Shown: in pieces, positions 9,129 through 17,553 of the stretch
Numbering within the stretch: position 1 is the first letter of the stretch
Layout: every line of letters begins with the position of its first letter
DNA from: Sutcliffiella horikoshii DSM 8719
Lineage (GTDB): Bacteria; Bacillota; Bacilli; Bacillales; Bacillaceae_I
NCBI GenBank assembly: GCA_001648575.1
Contig: LQXN01000059.1
Coordinates: forward strand, 103,618 to 167,617
Direction: 5' to 3'
DNA: 64,000 nucleotides
The notes under the pieces: model-generated
The model's database searches: none
What the model was told of the DNA's origin: nothing
Seen by the model: only the letters and a program-made list of their open reading frames with translations
Translations under genes and position numbers: made by a program

Positions 9129-9236
9129 GACTGTTTTCGAATACTTTGGTGATTTTTGCAAATTCAATACTATGTAAACCATGAAAAGTCCAATTGCTGA
9201 CTTTCCATCTGTGAATAACAACAATTTTTGAGAACA
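9129..9236. repeat. Family B repeat, copy B2 (shortened)
   Basis: A roughly 110-bp degenerate copy: GACTGTTTTCGAATACTTTG at the left, then ATGAAAAGTCCAATTGCTGA and ACAACAATTTTTGAGAACAT at the right. The interior is shorter than in B1. It occupies most of the gap 9014-9267. Confidence 0.6.
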
Positions 9237-9267
9237 TTATTAATATAATATTTAATGGAGGGCATAT

Positions 9268-9381
9268 ATGGGGGAACTATGTCTGCAAGCATCATGTGTT
9301 GGTTATGATTTGATTTTTATCACGTTGGGATGCCTATTGGTTCTATACATCGGCTACCGTTTTCTTGGACATGAAGACTGA
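9268..9381 (+). CDS. Putative 37-residue single-pass membrane peptide
   Basis: An ATG preceded by ATGGAGGGCATAT opens a 37-codon frame. The product starts MGELCLQASCVGYD, continues with a hydrophobic segment of about 15 residues (FITLGCLLVLYIGY) and ends RFLGHED. It sits between family B copy B2 and the secreted protein at 9430, in the same direction. The strong ribosome site and clean membrane segment support expression; there is no functional clue. Confidence 0.45.
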   Translation: MGELCLQASCVGYDLIFITLGCLLVLYIGYRFLGHED

Positions 9382-9429
9382 TCTCATGATTTCGCTTCTT
9401 TTGCTAATACTAACAAAGAGGTGATTAAA

Positions 9430-9843
9430 ATGAGGAAAGTCTTCTTTTTTCTGCTCCTTTCTTGGGGAGTTATGGCTGTCACTGTAACGGCCCAGCCCCT
9501 TCAAATAGAAGTATTTGATGTCACACAAAGCAAAGTGGTCAAAACGGTTCCATTGGACGAGAAAACGAAGTCGGAGGCCCTAAAGCTTGTTAAAAGTACA
9601 AATGCCCTCTATCCAAAGCTGAACCCCACTCCAAAGACAGGGTTCATGCTCAAAGTGCCTTTGGAACCCGAGGAAAATATCGACACCATTGTTTTAAAGC
9701 AAACCGTCAAGCAGGTGATCTTCATTTTCCCTGAAGGAGAAAAGCCTTATTTACTCATCTTCAATGAAAAAGAACAGCCTATGTTCTACTATTTCAGTGA
9801 AGATTTCACAGAGTTTCTCGAGATGCTGGGTATAAAAAGATAG
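9430..9843 (+). CDS. Secreted protein of unknown function (137 aa)
   Basis: The protein has an N-terminal signal peptide (MRKVFFFLLLSWGVMAV, probable cleavage after VTAQ or TAQ) and a mature domain of about 115 residues with alternating beta-like stretches. The ATG at 9430 follows AAAGAGGTGATT; the in-frame GTG at 9421 lies inside that site. No cysteines or catalytic motif are obvious. It may be an extracytoplasmic binding or envelope protein; no family was recognised. Confidence 0.65.
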   Translation: MRKVFFFLLLSWGVMAVTVTAQPLQIEVFDVTQSKVVKTVPLDEKTKSEALKLVKSTNALYPKLNPTPKTGFMLKVPLEPEENIDTIVLKQTVKQVIFIFPEGEKPYLLIFNEKEQPMFYYFSEDFTEFLEMLGIKR

Positions 9844-9915
9844 GATTATTCACTTAAAAAATGGAATAATGGGTACACTATCATCAACTTGAACCTTTTT
9901 TAGGAGGGGTTTTAT

Positions 9916-10587
9916 TTGAAAAATGTACTCATTATTCTTTTTATAGGCATGATCCTTTCAGTAATTACTGCAGGTTGTGGTTCAGCAAAAGAAGGTGTAC
10001 CCGGAACAATGCAAAAATCACCTCCCTTGCTGCCATCCAGTGGTGACTATACCTTTCAGCGCTTTATTGAAGAAAAAGAACATACAGAATACAGAGTGCT
10101 CTACAGCAAGGTTCCTGACAGCAATATAGTACAGGTGAAAACGGTAGTGGAACTCGATTCAGATTCTTCTTCACAAGACACTTCTGAAACGATCAACTTC
10201 TACGAAGAAAAACAAGATGGGATATTTGGATATATTGTTGTTTCTGAAGATTTTCCTTCTGATTGGAGTGCTGATGATATTAAGAAGTTTCCAAAAACAA
10301 AAATAATCGCCTTTCCACTGGAAGAAAGTAAGGAATGGACAGAAACTATAGAGGATTTCAACCTGGATATAACTTATCATATCAGATCAATAGACGCTGA
10401 AATTGAAACGCCTGCAGATACATTCAAGGACTGTATCATTATTGATTTTGAAGAAATGGATCAGGAAGGAAATACTTTACGTAAAGGAAGCTCGGTTTTT
10501 GCACCGCAATTCGGATGGATTCGTCATGAAATCAAAGAAGAAGTATTAAAAGATGTTCATAAGTTAATAAAGATAAATGAAAGATAA
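9916..10587 (+). CDS. Lipoprotein of unknown function (223 aa)
   Basis: Translation starts at a TTG seven bases after GGAGGGG. The signal peptide ends in a lipobox (ITAGC, Cys21). The mature part is acidic and beta-rich in appearance, without recognised motifs. The last codons (NER and the stop) lie inside a terminator hairpin, and that hairpin is duplicated on the far side of a family A element at 10605-10813. Confidence 0.65.
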   Translation: MKNVLIILFIGMILSVITAGCGSAKEGVPGTMQKSPPLLPSSGDYTFQRFIEEKEHTEYRVLYSKVPDSNIVQVKTVVELDSDSSSQDTSETINFYEEKQDGIFGYIVVSEDFPSDWSADDIKKFPKTKIIAFPLEESKEWTETIEDFNLDITYHIRSIDAEIETPADTFKDCIIIDFEEMDQEGNTLRKGSSVFAPQFGWIRHEIKEEVLKDVHKLIKINER

Positions 10588-10604
10588 TAATCACTTATCT
10601 TTCT

Positions 10605-10813
10605 CAGTGTGTAGACAAAGCTTTAAAATAATGAAATTCCCTAGTTGATCGCAGTGGAGGGAGCGTAGACTCCTGCGGGAGGAAGGGACAGGTAAGACCC
10701 CGCAGGCGTAAGCCGAGGAGGCTTACGGACCGCCCGCTGGAAAGCGAAGCTCCTGCAACGAAGATCAACTGTTCCAACAGATAACTCATCTTATTTAAGT
10801 TTGTGACAGTCTG
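10605..10813 (+). repeat. Family A terminator-flanked element, copy A1
   Basis: This 209-bp element starts CAGTGTGTAGACAAAG and ends GTTTGTGACAGTCTG. It is flanked by 27-bp perfect direct repeats (10578-10604 and 10814-10840), each a hairpin GAAAGATAA/TTATCTTTC. The upstream copy contains the stop codon of the lipoprotein gene ending at 10587; the downstream copy is followed by a T-run. The core shows stems GTTGATC/GATCAAC, GGAGC/GCTCC and GTAAG/CTTAC. Confidence 0.88.
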
Positions 10814-11054
10814 TGAAAGATAATAATCACTTATCTTTCTTTTTTATTTTAAATCATTCTATAACGGAACCTTTTTCTAAAAAAAGCCGTCTTAGTAATA
10901 GATACTTCGCTCTACGAATATTTTACATAACTGTAATGAAGAGAAAACCATAAATGTAGTATAATTACACACATATCATTCCCTAATCATGGGTATATAG
11001 ATACCGAAAGCCATAATTATGTTATACTTCTATAATTAAGGAGGAGATGTACCA

Positions 11055-11249
11055 TTGAGTTTAAGTAAAGTTATTTTTGTCGTTAGTATCATGGCTAGCT
11101 TCCTCATGCTTGTTGCATCTGTTATAGCATTTGTCATTCATGATATCGGATATTTCTGGATAATGTTCGCTCTAATGGTTGTTAGCATCCTTCAAAATAT
11201 TTCAGTATATAAACATATTTCTACCTCTGATGAACCTGTTAAAGGCTAG
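11055..11249 (+). CDS. Small two-helix membrane protein (64 aa)
   Basis: A TTG start follows AAGGAGGAGATG. The peptide has two hydrophobic helices (about residues 4-27 and 32-48) and a short polar tail. A hairpin AGACCGCTT/AAGCGGTCT at 11248-11281 overlaps the stop codon and may end the transcript, although its T-tract is poor. The family is not recognised. Confidence 0.55.
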   Translation: MSLSKVIFVVSIMASFLMLVASVIAFVIHDIGYFWIMFALMVVSILQNISVYKHISTSDEPVKG

Positions 11250-11346
11250 ACCGCTTCCTGTACATACACTTTAAGCGGTCTTATACCCCAAAACACTCCA
11301 CCTCCCGGAGTTAAAATAAACTCAATGACAAAAAGCCAGCAAATTG

Positions 11347-12345
11347 CTAGCTCTTCATTTCTGTGCGTATATAATTTCCATCCTTATCATAAAAATGGAA
11401 TTTCTTGATTACGTTATCATCTGTTTCCAAAACTTCTGGATGAGATATGTAAATCAGGAACTGATTCGCTATTACGTTGCCAGAAAACTGAAATATCACT
11501 TCTTCTTTCCTTTCTACTTCAAGCACTACTTTCTGAACCTGCTCACCTTTTGGTACCAAACCATGAAGATATGTTTGCTCAGTAAGATGAGCCTTCACCT
11601 TTTTCTCTTCGAAACAGAAAGCTTTTTCTTCCGTCATAGAGTAATAGTCCGGCTCCTCGTAACCCGCAATCACAAATCCATCTTCATTCTGTCGATAACC
11701 ACCTAAAACAGTTTTTAATACGGAATCTTTCTCAGAATATATGAGGAATGATTGATTGCTTTCATCTACAAACATTAATTCCATACCTTCCAATTCTTCT
11801 CCATGACCTGTACCGGAAAGTGCTCCGTTTAAACTTCTGTAAATATAAGTGGGTTCTATGTTTACTTTCTTTGCATCCTCTACTTTTCCTATGTGAGTGA
11901 AATATTTTTGTGGAGGAACAGCTATCTTTACTCTTTCTCCCTGACTCTCAATATCCGTCTCAATTGTCTTGACTGAAGAATGCAAGTTTTCCCCTATAAA
12001 AAGGACACGGGTATTTGACTTGGTTTTGATTATTTCCGAATAAAAAGGATGGTCGAGTAAGAATTTTTCAAGCTTCAATTTACCATATATACCTTTTTGG
12101 AAAATGACAGCCCCCAACTCATTTTGATTATATTCAAACGTGGCAACCACTTTATTAGTATCATCTATCTGGAAAACTTCCAATAACAATGGCTCATCCT
12201 CCGCTAACTCCAGTTGCTCTTGGATGAGGCTGGTAATTTCCCTTTCGGAGTGTTTCAAGGTGTAACTCGTATACTCATAAATCGAATAAACTCCCGCAAT
12301 TATCAGACTGGATATTGACATGATTATAAATAACCTTTTCAACAC
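11347..12345 (-). CDS. Membrane-anchored protein of unknown function (332 aa)
   Basis: The product has one N-terminal membrane helix (about residues 4-24) followed by a large, mostly acidic extracytoplasmic domain rich in predicted beta strands. The start is GTG with GGGGGTAACG upstream. No catalytic motif or cysteine pair is evident. It stands alone, convergent with the small membrane protein at 11055. No function is assigned. Confidence 0.6.
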   Translation of the reverse strand: MLKRLFIIMSISSLIIAGVYSIYEYTSYTLKHSEREITSLIQEQLELAEDEPLLLEVFQIDDTNKVVATFEYNQNELGAVIFQKGIYGKLKLEKFLLDHPFYSEIIKTKSNTRVLFIGENLHSSVKTIETDIESQGERVKIAVPPQKYFTHIGKVEDAKKVNIEPTYIYRSLNGALSGTGHGEELEGMELMFVDESNQSFLIYSEKDSVLKTVLGGYRQNEDGFVIAGYEEPDYYSMTEEKAFCFEEKKVKAHLTEQTYLHGLVPKGEQVQKVVLEVERKEEVIFQFSGNVIANQFLIYISHPEVLETDDNVIKKFHFYDKDGNYIRTEMKS

Positions 12346-12558
12346 CGTTACCCCCTTGTTCCATTTCTACCTCCTAGGAAAAAAACTAAATATAGTTCTA
12401 TAGCCCTACCTTTAATCTTAATGCAATTATTCTGTGGCGGCTATTGGGAAAGTGAACCCTCATTTATTGATTTAATTCAATTTTTCAGTGGATTACTTTC
12501 CTAAACCAAATATTTTTTATTTTGGATTATCTTGGATTTTTTGGATTGCTTTTTTACA

Positions 12559-12604
12559 ATTTCCGAACTTCATTCTACATTTTCTTAACTTTATTCGGCT
12601 TTTT
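12559..12604 (+). promoter_or_regulatory. Candidate PurR box pair upstream of xpt
   Basis: ATTTCCGAACTTC (12559-12571) matches the Bacillus PurR box AWWWCCGAACWWT at 12 of 13 positions. A weaker inverted copy, TTATTCGGCTTTTT, lies at 12591-12604. A TATAAT at 12640-12645 follows. B. subtilis xpt is known to combine PurR and guanine-riboswitch control. Confidence 0.45.
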
Positions 12605-12677
12605 GGACAAAAAACCTTTTCAAATTCAATATTTTCCTATATAATCACTTCATAATCCAAACAACTCAATAATCAAC

Positions 12678-12748
12678 AACTCGTATAATAGTAGGAATAT
12701 GGCCTACAAGTCTCTACCAAGCTACCGTAAATGGCTTGACTACGGGTG
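12678..12748 (+). promoter_or_regulatory. Guanine-sensing purine riboswitch
   Basis: The purine aptamer is complete: P1 arms ACTCGTA/TACGGGT, the conserved ATATGGCCTACAAGTCTCTA region, loop TACCGTAAAT, and the closing GACTACG. A cytosine at the specificity position (GACTACG, not GATTA) predicts guanine/hypoxanthine rather than adenine recognition. It controls xpt and the NCS2 permease through the terminator at 12798-12857. Confidence 0.96.
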
Positions 12749-12797
12749 ATACTTTAATTTTCCTGTACTCAGATTCGTCTGAGTAGTATTTTACATT

Positions 12798-13475
<678 letters not shown>

Positions 13476-13495
13476 GAAAAAATGGAGGTCATCTT

Positions 13496-15025
13496 ATGAA
13501 AGCAACTACTGTTCACTATCCATGGTATAAAAAAGAAGACACTGATGCATTCTTCGCACTCTTTCAAAATAATTTAGCGAACTTTGTCATCATTGCAGTA
13601 ACAATGCTTGGAATGGGCTTTCCTGCAAGCATTGTATTCGGAAAAGTGATTCCTGGAGCGGCGGTTGCCGTAATGGTCGGTAACCTTTATTATGCATTCA
13701 TGGCAAAACGCCTGGCTCAAAAAGAGGGACGGACAGATGTCACTGCCCTCTCCTATGGGATCAGCACTCCAGTCATGTTCGTTTTTTTATTCGGGGTATT
13801 AGCGCCTGCTAACGCTTTGACTGGTGATCCAGAGCTAGCATGGAAAATTGCTGTTGCTGCTGCCTTTTTAAGTGGACTGATTGAAACCTTGGTCAGCTTC
13901 ACAGGAAACTGGGTGCGAAACCACCTGCCTCGTGCAGCTATGCTTGGCGCACTTGCAGGGGTAGCTCTTACCTTCATTGCCGGAGAAATGTTATTCAACA
14001 CTTTTTCCATCCCGGTTGTAGGGTTAGTCGCCCTGATTATCATCATAGTCGGGGTAGTTGGGAAAATGGCCATGCCATTCAAGATTCCAGCTTCCTTGTT
14101 TGCTGTCATCATCGGTACGGTACTTGCTTTCGCATTGGGCTATCAATCCCCATCACAAATTTCTGAAGGGCTTGCTCACATCGGTTTTTACCCTATTTTA
14201 CCTACTCTGGCTGCTTTTGAAGGTATGACATATCTATTTGGAGCACTTATCGGACTACTGGCTATCATATTACCAATCACACTTTATAATGCGATTGAGA
14301 CCATGAACAATGTGGATGCGATGTCAGCAGAAGGCGATTCCTATGATGTTCGGGAATGTCAGGCAGTGGATGGGGTCGGCACGATGCTCGGAGCAGTTTT
14401 TGGTGGCCTTTTTCCCACTACTGTTTATATTGCGACAGTTGGATCGAAATGGATGGGTGCCGGAAGAGGATATAGCATCTTAAATGCCATCGTTTTTGGA
14501 ATGGCAGCCATGACAGGTGTAATAGCGGCCCTCGCTGCCATCATCCCTCTTGCGGCGGTTGCGCCAATCTTAGTATTCGTCGGAATCTCCATGGTAGCTA
14601 CTGCATTCCAATCCAATGACAAGAAGTATTTCCCTGCAGTTGCGATAGCGATGCTTCCTTACTTCGCAAACTATGTCATGACACGCTTTAACAACAGTGC
14701 AGGTGAAGTCGTCTCCGGCATCTCCGAGGGTATTGTCCCTCTAGGTCAAGGTGCCATGTTTACAGCCATTGTCCTTGGTGCTATTACCGTTTATATCATC
14801 GACCAGGATTATCGTCGAGCTTCCTATTTTGCACTAATTGGAGCATTTCTGTCCTTCGTTGGTTTTATGCATGCACCAAAACTTGCATTCAATGCAGCTC
14901 CTGACTTTGCGGTAGGCTATGTCCTAGTAGCTGTATTCTTGGTTTATTGTTCGTACCAACAGGCAACAAACATAGTCAAACAAACCGAACGGAAGGTTTC
15001 TGTTAAACAGCAGGCAGCTTCATAA
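13496..15025 (+). CDS. NCS2-family purine permease
   Basis: This 509-residue polytopic transporter has about 12-14 hydrophobic segments. Family signs include the N-terminal FFALFQNNLANFVII segment, an early TALSYGISTP region, and ETMNNVDAMSAEGD in the second half. Its place behind xpt and the guanine riboswitch indicates uptake of xanthine or guanine. The sequence looks unlike short PbuX and closer to the larger regulator/AzgA-like branch of NCS2, so the exact base is left open. The start has ATGGAGGTC upstream. A family A element follows its terminator. Confidence 0.85.
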   Translation: MKATTVHYPWYKKEDTDAFFALFQNNLANFVIIAVTMLGMGFPASIVFGKVIPGAAVAVMVGNLYYAFMAKRLAQKEGRTDVTALSYGISTPVMFVFLFGVLAPANALTGDPELAWKIAVAAAFLSGLIETLVSFTGNWVRNHLPRAAMLGALAGVALTFIAGEMLFNTFSIPVVGLVALIIIIVGVVGKMAMPFKIPASLFAVIIGTVLAFALGYQSPSQISEGLAHIGFYPILPTLAAFEGMTYLFGALIGLLAIILPITLYNAIETMNNVDAMSAEGDSYDVRECQAVDGVGTMLGAVFGGLFPTTVYIATVGSKWMGAGRGYSILNAIVFGMAAMTGVIAALAAIIPLAAVAPILVFVGISMVATAFQSNDKKYFPAVAIAMLPYFANYVMTRFNNSAGEVVSGISEGIVPLGQGAMFTAIVLGAITVYIIDQDYRRASYFALIGAFLSFVGFMHAPKLAFNAAPDFAVGYVLVAVFLVYCSYQQATNIVKQTERKVSVKQQAAS

Positions 15026-15059
15026 GTTAATTTCAAGCCGAGAGTTCTTCTCTCGGCTT

Positions 15060-15271
15060 CAGTGTGTAGACAAAGTTCAAATATGATAAAAATCCTTAGT
15101 TGATTGCAGTGGAAGGCGCGAAGACTCCCGCGGGAGGAAGGGACATGTATGACCCCGCAGGCGTAAGCCGAGGAGGCTTACGGACCGCCCTTCGGATAAG
15201 CGAAGCGCCTGGAACTAAAATCAACTGTTCCAACAGATAACTTAACTATTTCTTAGTTTGTCAACAGTCTG
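15060..15271 (+). repeat. Family A element, copy A2
   Basis: This 212-bp element is bounded by CAGTGTGTAGACAAAG and GTTTGTCAACAGTCTG. The flanking 25-bp direct repeats (15035-15059 and 15272-15296) are identical terminator hairpins AAGCCGAGAG-TTC-TTCTCTCGGCTT; only the downstream one has the T-run. Stem 1 here is GTTGATT/AATCAAC instead of the usual GTTGATC/GATCAAC, a compensatory pair; GTATG/CTTAC has one mismatch. Confidence 0.9.
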
Positions 15272-15415
15272 AAGCCGAGAGTTCTTCTCTCGGCTTTTTT
15301 TATTTCTGTATAAAACTACCACCTTATAATGCAAGCTATATTTCTTATTTACAAAAAGAACAGACATAATTTTTCTCTTAATAAGGCTAACGCCCACGAG
15401 TTTTGGACGAATGCA

Positions 15416-15424
15416 CATACAATA
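15416..15424 (+). promoter_or_regulatory. Possible sigma-K type -10 element
   Basis: CATACAATA fits the mother-cell sigma-K -10 consensus CATANNNTA and lies 30 bases before the start of the glycine-rich gene. The AC that would serve as the -35 element is 18 rather than 16-17 bases away, so this is tentative. Confidence 0.3.
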
Positions 15425-15453
15425 CAAAGTAGGCAGAGTGAGGAGGAGAACAA

Positions 15454-15975
15454 ATGTATTTACAAAATAATATGTACGGAAAATTTCAACCTGGACAGCG
15501 TTCTATTGGCATAGGATATGGAAGAAGACCTGGCCCTGGATATGGGGGGCTCGGCTTTGGAAGCTTTGGCTTTCCACTTTTAGGCGGGCTTGCCGGTGGA
15601 TTGTTGGGTAGCGCTCTATTTAATAATTTTGGTTATGGTGGCGGATTTGGTGGACCGGGATTTGGCGGTGCTCCTGGTTTCGGCGGTGGACCGGGATTCG
15701 GTGGTGCTGCTGGTTTCGGTGGTGGACCGGGATTCGGTGGTGCTCCAGGTTTCGGTGGTGGACCGGGATTCGGTGGTGCTCCAGGTTTCGGTGGTGGACC
15801 GGGATTCGGTGGTGCTCCAGGTTTCGGTGGTGGACCGGGATTCGGTGGTGCTCCTGGTTTCGGCGGTGGACCGGGATTCGGTGGTGCTCCAGGTTTTAGC
15901 GGTGGACCGGGATTCAGCGGTACTCCTGGTGTTGGCGGAGGGTCTGGGTCCACAGGCTTTCAAGGTAACTTTTAA
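15454..15975 (+). CDS. Glycine-rich repeat protein (possible spore-coat or surface protein)
   Basis: The 173-residue protein has a 50-residue Gly/Arg/Pro-rich head, a short hydrophobic patch (FPLLGGLAGGLLGSALF, about residues 39-55), and then about seven tandem 12-residue units of the type GFGGGPGFGGAP, the last two with serine changes. The start follows GAGGAGGAGAAC. Such low-complexity proteins in Bacillus are often spore-coat or exosporium components, and a sigma-K-like -10 lies upstream; this role is inferred, not shown. High G+C in the repeats reflects codon identity of the array. Confidence 0.7.
   Translation: MYLQNNMYGKFQPGQRSIGIGYGRRPGPGYGGLGFGSFGFPLLGGLAGGLLGSALFNNFGYGGGFGGPGFGGAPGFGGGPGFGGAAGFGGGPGFGGAPGFGGGPGFGGAPGFGGGPGFGGAPGFGGGPGFGGAPGFGGGPGFGGAPGFSGGPGFSGTPGVGGGSGSTGFQGNF
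15679..15930 (+). repeat. 36-bp in-frame tandem repeat
   Basis: About seven units of 36 bp (GGTTTCGGTGGTGGACCGGG, then ATTCGGTGGTGCTCCA) lie inside the glycine-rich gene. Units 2-6 are nearly identical at the DNA level, pointing to recent slippage or recombination and probable length variation between strains. Confidence 0.9.
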
Positions 15976-16025
15976 TTAACAAATGGTCCTTATAATTTAT
16001 TATAAGGGCCTTCCTAAACTATTGA

Positions 16026-16439
16026 ATGACAGGACTGGTAGGTTTGGAAAAAGATAATGAAATAAAAGAATTGGAACAACGGCTACAGGAGAACATAGCT
16101 TTCGCAGTATGGCTTCAAGTGATAGGGCAAGTTTTGGAGGCAATAAACTTGTGTAAGTTATATAATTTGACGAATAATCCATTATCGGATGTAGAGAAAG
16201 GGATTCTTACAGGGGCATGGGTACAGGTCATTGGAGATATAGTAGGGGCTATCGGGACGACTGCTGAGGTACTGTCAGAAGATCCACAAACAGATTTACA
16301 AGCCCAGATTGTTGCCACTCAGGGTCTTTGGATTCAAACATTCGGTTCAGGAATTGAAGCCACAAGCGCTACTGAGGCAGTCAAGAGAGAACTGCAGACT
16401 ATCCCGCCCCCACCACTTGTATTCATACCAGGTTCTTAA
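16026..16439 (+). CDS. Protein with three internal WxQxxG repeats (137 aa, DUF6944-like)
   Basis: Three segments of about 45 residues repeat the pattern WLQVIGQVLEAI, WVQVIGDIVGAI, WIQTFGSGIEAT, each preceded by an Ala/Gly-rich stretch. The C-terminus is proline-rich (IPPPPLVFIPGS). It resembles the DUF6944 repetitive family as I remember it. The ATG at 16026 has no clear ribosome site, and a TTG at 16044 after GGACTGGTAGG is an alternative start. It follows the glycine-rich gene in the same direction, which hints at a shared envelope or spore-related role. Confidence 0.6.
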   Translation: MTGLVGLEKDNEIKELEQRLQENIAFAVWLQVIGQVLEAINLCKLYNLTNNPLSDVEKGILTGAWVQVIGDIVGAIGTTAEVLSEDPQTDLQAQIVATQGLWIQTFGSGIEATSATEAVKRELQTIPPPPLVFIPGS

Positions 16440-16512
16440 GCATTGGATGTATCTTTTTTTAAAATTCTAGAAAAACTACTGATATCTTTAATAATGAGAG
16501 CAGGCACAGATC

Positions 16513-17058
16513 ATGTTCATTGAACAACAATACATTGAAGTTTTTGAAAAAAATCAATCCTCTGTCCAATCCCATTTTAACTTCTGGCTAGAATATGTTT
16601 TATTTTCATGGCAATGGTGGGTGATGGTGGGAATATTCATCCTCTTATGGGTTTTATTTTGGAAGCTTAAAAAAATCGAGGAACTGCCGAGGATAACCAT
16701 CTTCGGGCTATTATGGATAATTGTTGCCTCAAACCTTGACGGGTTGGGGTATGAACTAGGTCTATGGGGATATACATACAACCTTAGTCCATTCCTGCCT
16801 AAATCCTATGTTTTTGATTACTGCTTGATCCCCATTACATATATGCTTATATATCAATACTTTCCCAGTGGTAAGAAGTTCCTCTATTCAAATGTGGTGT
16901 TGGCACTAGGAGCGTCCTTGATTGCTGAACCAATAGCGGAAAAGGTAGGTTTGTACACTCCTTTTAATTGGAACATATTAATTTCTATACCGCTCTATAT
17001 CATAATTTCCTATATACTGAAATTCTTCACAGAAAAAATATGTCAATCTATAAGATAG
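16513..17058 (+). CDS. Polytopic membrane protein, CBO0543-like (181 aa)
   Basis: The protein has about five hydrophobic segments. The loop NLDGLGYELGLWGY and the Trp-rich second helix resemble the CBO0543 family of uncharacterised Firmicute membrane proteins. The upstream site GAGAGCAGG is moderate. Its terminator is the first of three hairpin copies surrounding family A elements A3 and A4. Function unknown. Confidence 0.6.
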   Translation: MFIEQQYIEVFEKNQSSVQSHFNFWLEYVLFSWQWWVMVGIFILLWVLFWKLKKIEELPRITIFGLLWIIVASNLDGLGYELGLWGYTYNLSPFLPKSYVFDYCLIPITYMLIYQYFPSGKKFLYSNVVLALGASLIAEPIAEKVGLYTPFNWNILISIPLYIIISYILKFFTEKICQSIR

Positions 17059-17086
17059 GAAAAGGATGCCTAGTCAGGCATCCTTT

Positions 17087-17293
17087 CAGACTGTTGACAA
17101 ACTAAGAATCAGTTGAGTTATCTGTTGGAACGGTTGTTCTCCGTTGCAGGAGCTTCGCTTTCCAGCGGGCGGTCCGTAAGCCTCCTCACTCCGTTGCGGG
17201 GTCTTACCTGTCCCTTCCTCCCGCAGGAGTCTTCGCTCCTTCCACTACGATCAACTAGGGAATTTCATTATTTTAAGCTTTGTCTACACACTG
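17087..17293 (-). repeat. Family A element, copy A3
   Basis: This 207-bp copy in reverse orientation (CAGACTGTTGACAAAC at left, ACACACTG at right) is the first of two tandem copies. It lies between hairpins AAAGGATGCC-TAGTCA-GGCATCCTTT (17061-17086) and AAAGGATGCCTACTCAGGCA with TCCT (17294-17317). Stem 2 is GGAGC/GCTCC. Confidence 0.9.
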
Positions 17294-17317
17294 AAAGGAT
17301 GCCTACTCAGGCATCCT

Positions 17318-17526
17318 CAGACTGTTGACAAACTAAAAATCAGTTGAGTTATCTGTTGGAACGGTTGTTCTCCGTTGCAGGAGCTTCGCTTTCCAGCGGG
17401 CGGTCCGTAAGCCTCCTCACTCCGTTGCGGGGTCTTACCTGTCCCTTCCTCCCGCAGGAGTCTACGCTCCTTCCACTACAATCAACAGGGAATTTCTATC
17501 TCGAAAATAACTTTGTCTACACACTG
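17318..17526 (-). repeat. Family A element, copy A4 (tandem to A3)
   Basis: This 209-bp second tandem copy is followed by the third terminator copy AAAGGATGCCTAGGAAGGCA with TCCTTT (17527-17552) that carries the T-run. A3 and A4 are nearly identical in the core but differ near one end, so they are not a very recent duplication. Confidence 0.9.
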
Positions 17527-17553
17527 AAAGGATGCCTAGGAAGGCATCCTTTT

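Noticed and set aside
15616..15963. Long antisense and shifted frames over the glycine-rich gene
   Set aside because: They are by-products of the 36-bp repeats; the sense frame has the ribosome site and a sensible head domain.
17113..17328. Open frame of about 70 codons beginning MSYLLERLFSVAG, also seen in the other family A copies
   Set aside because: It runs through the structured repeat core, is frame-shifted or altered between copies, lacks a ribosome site, and compensatory changes follow stems rather than codons.
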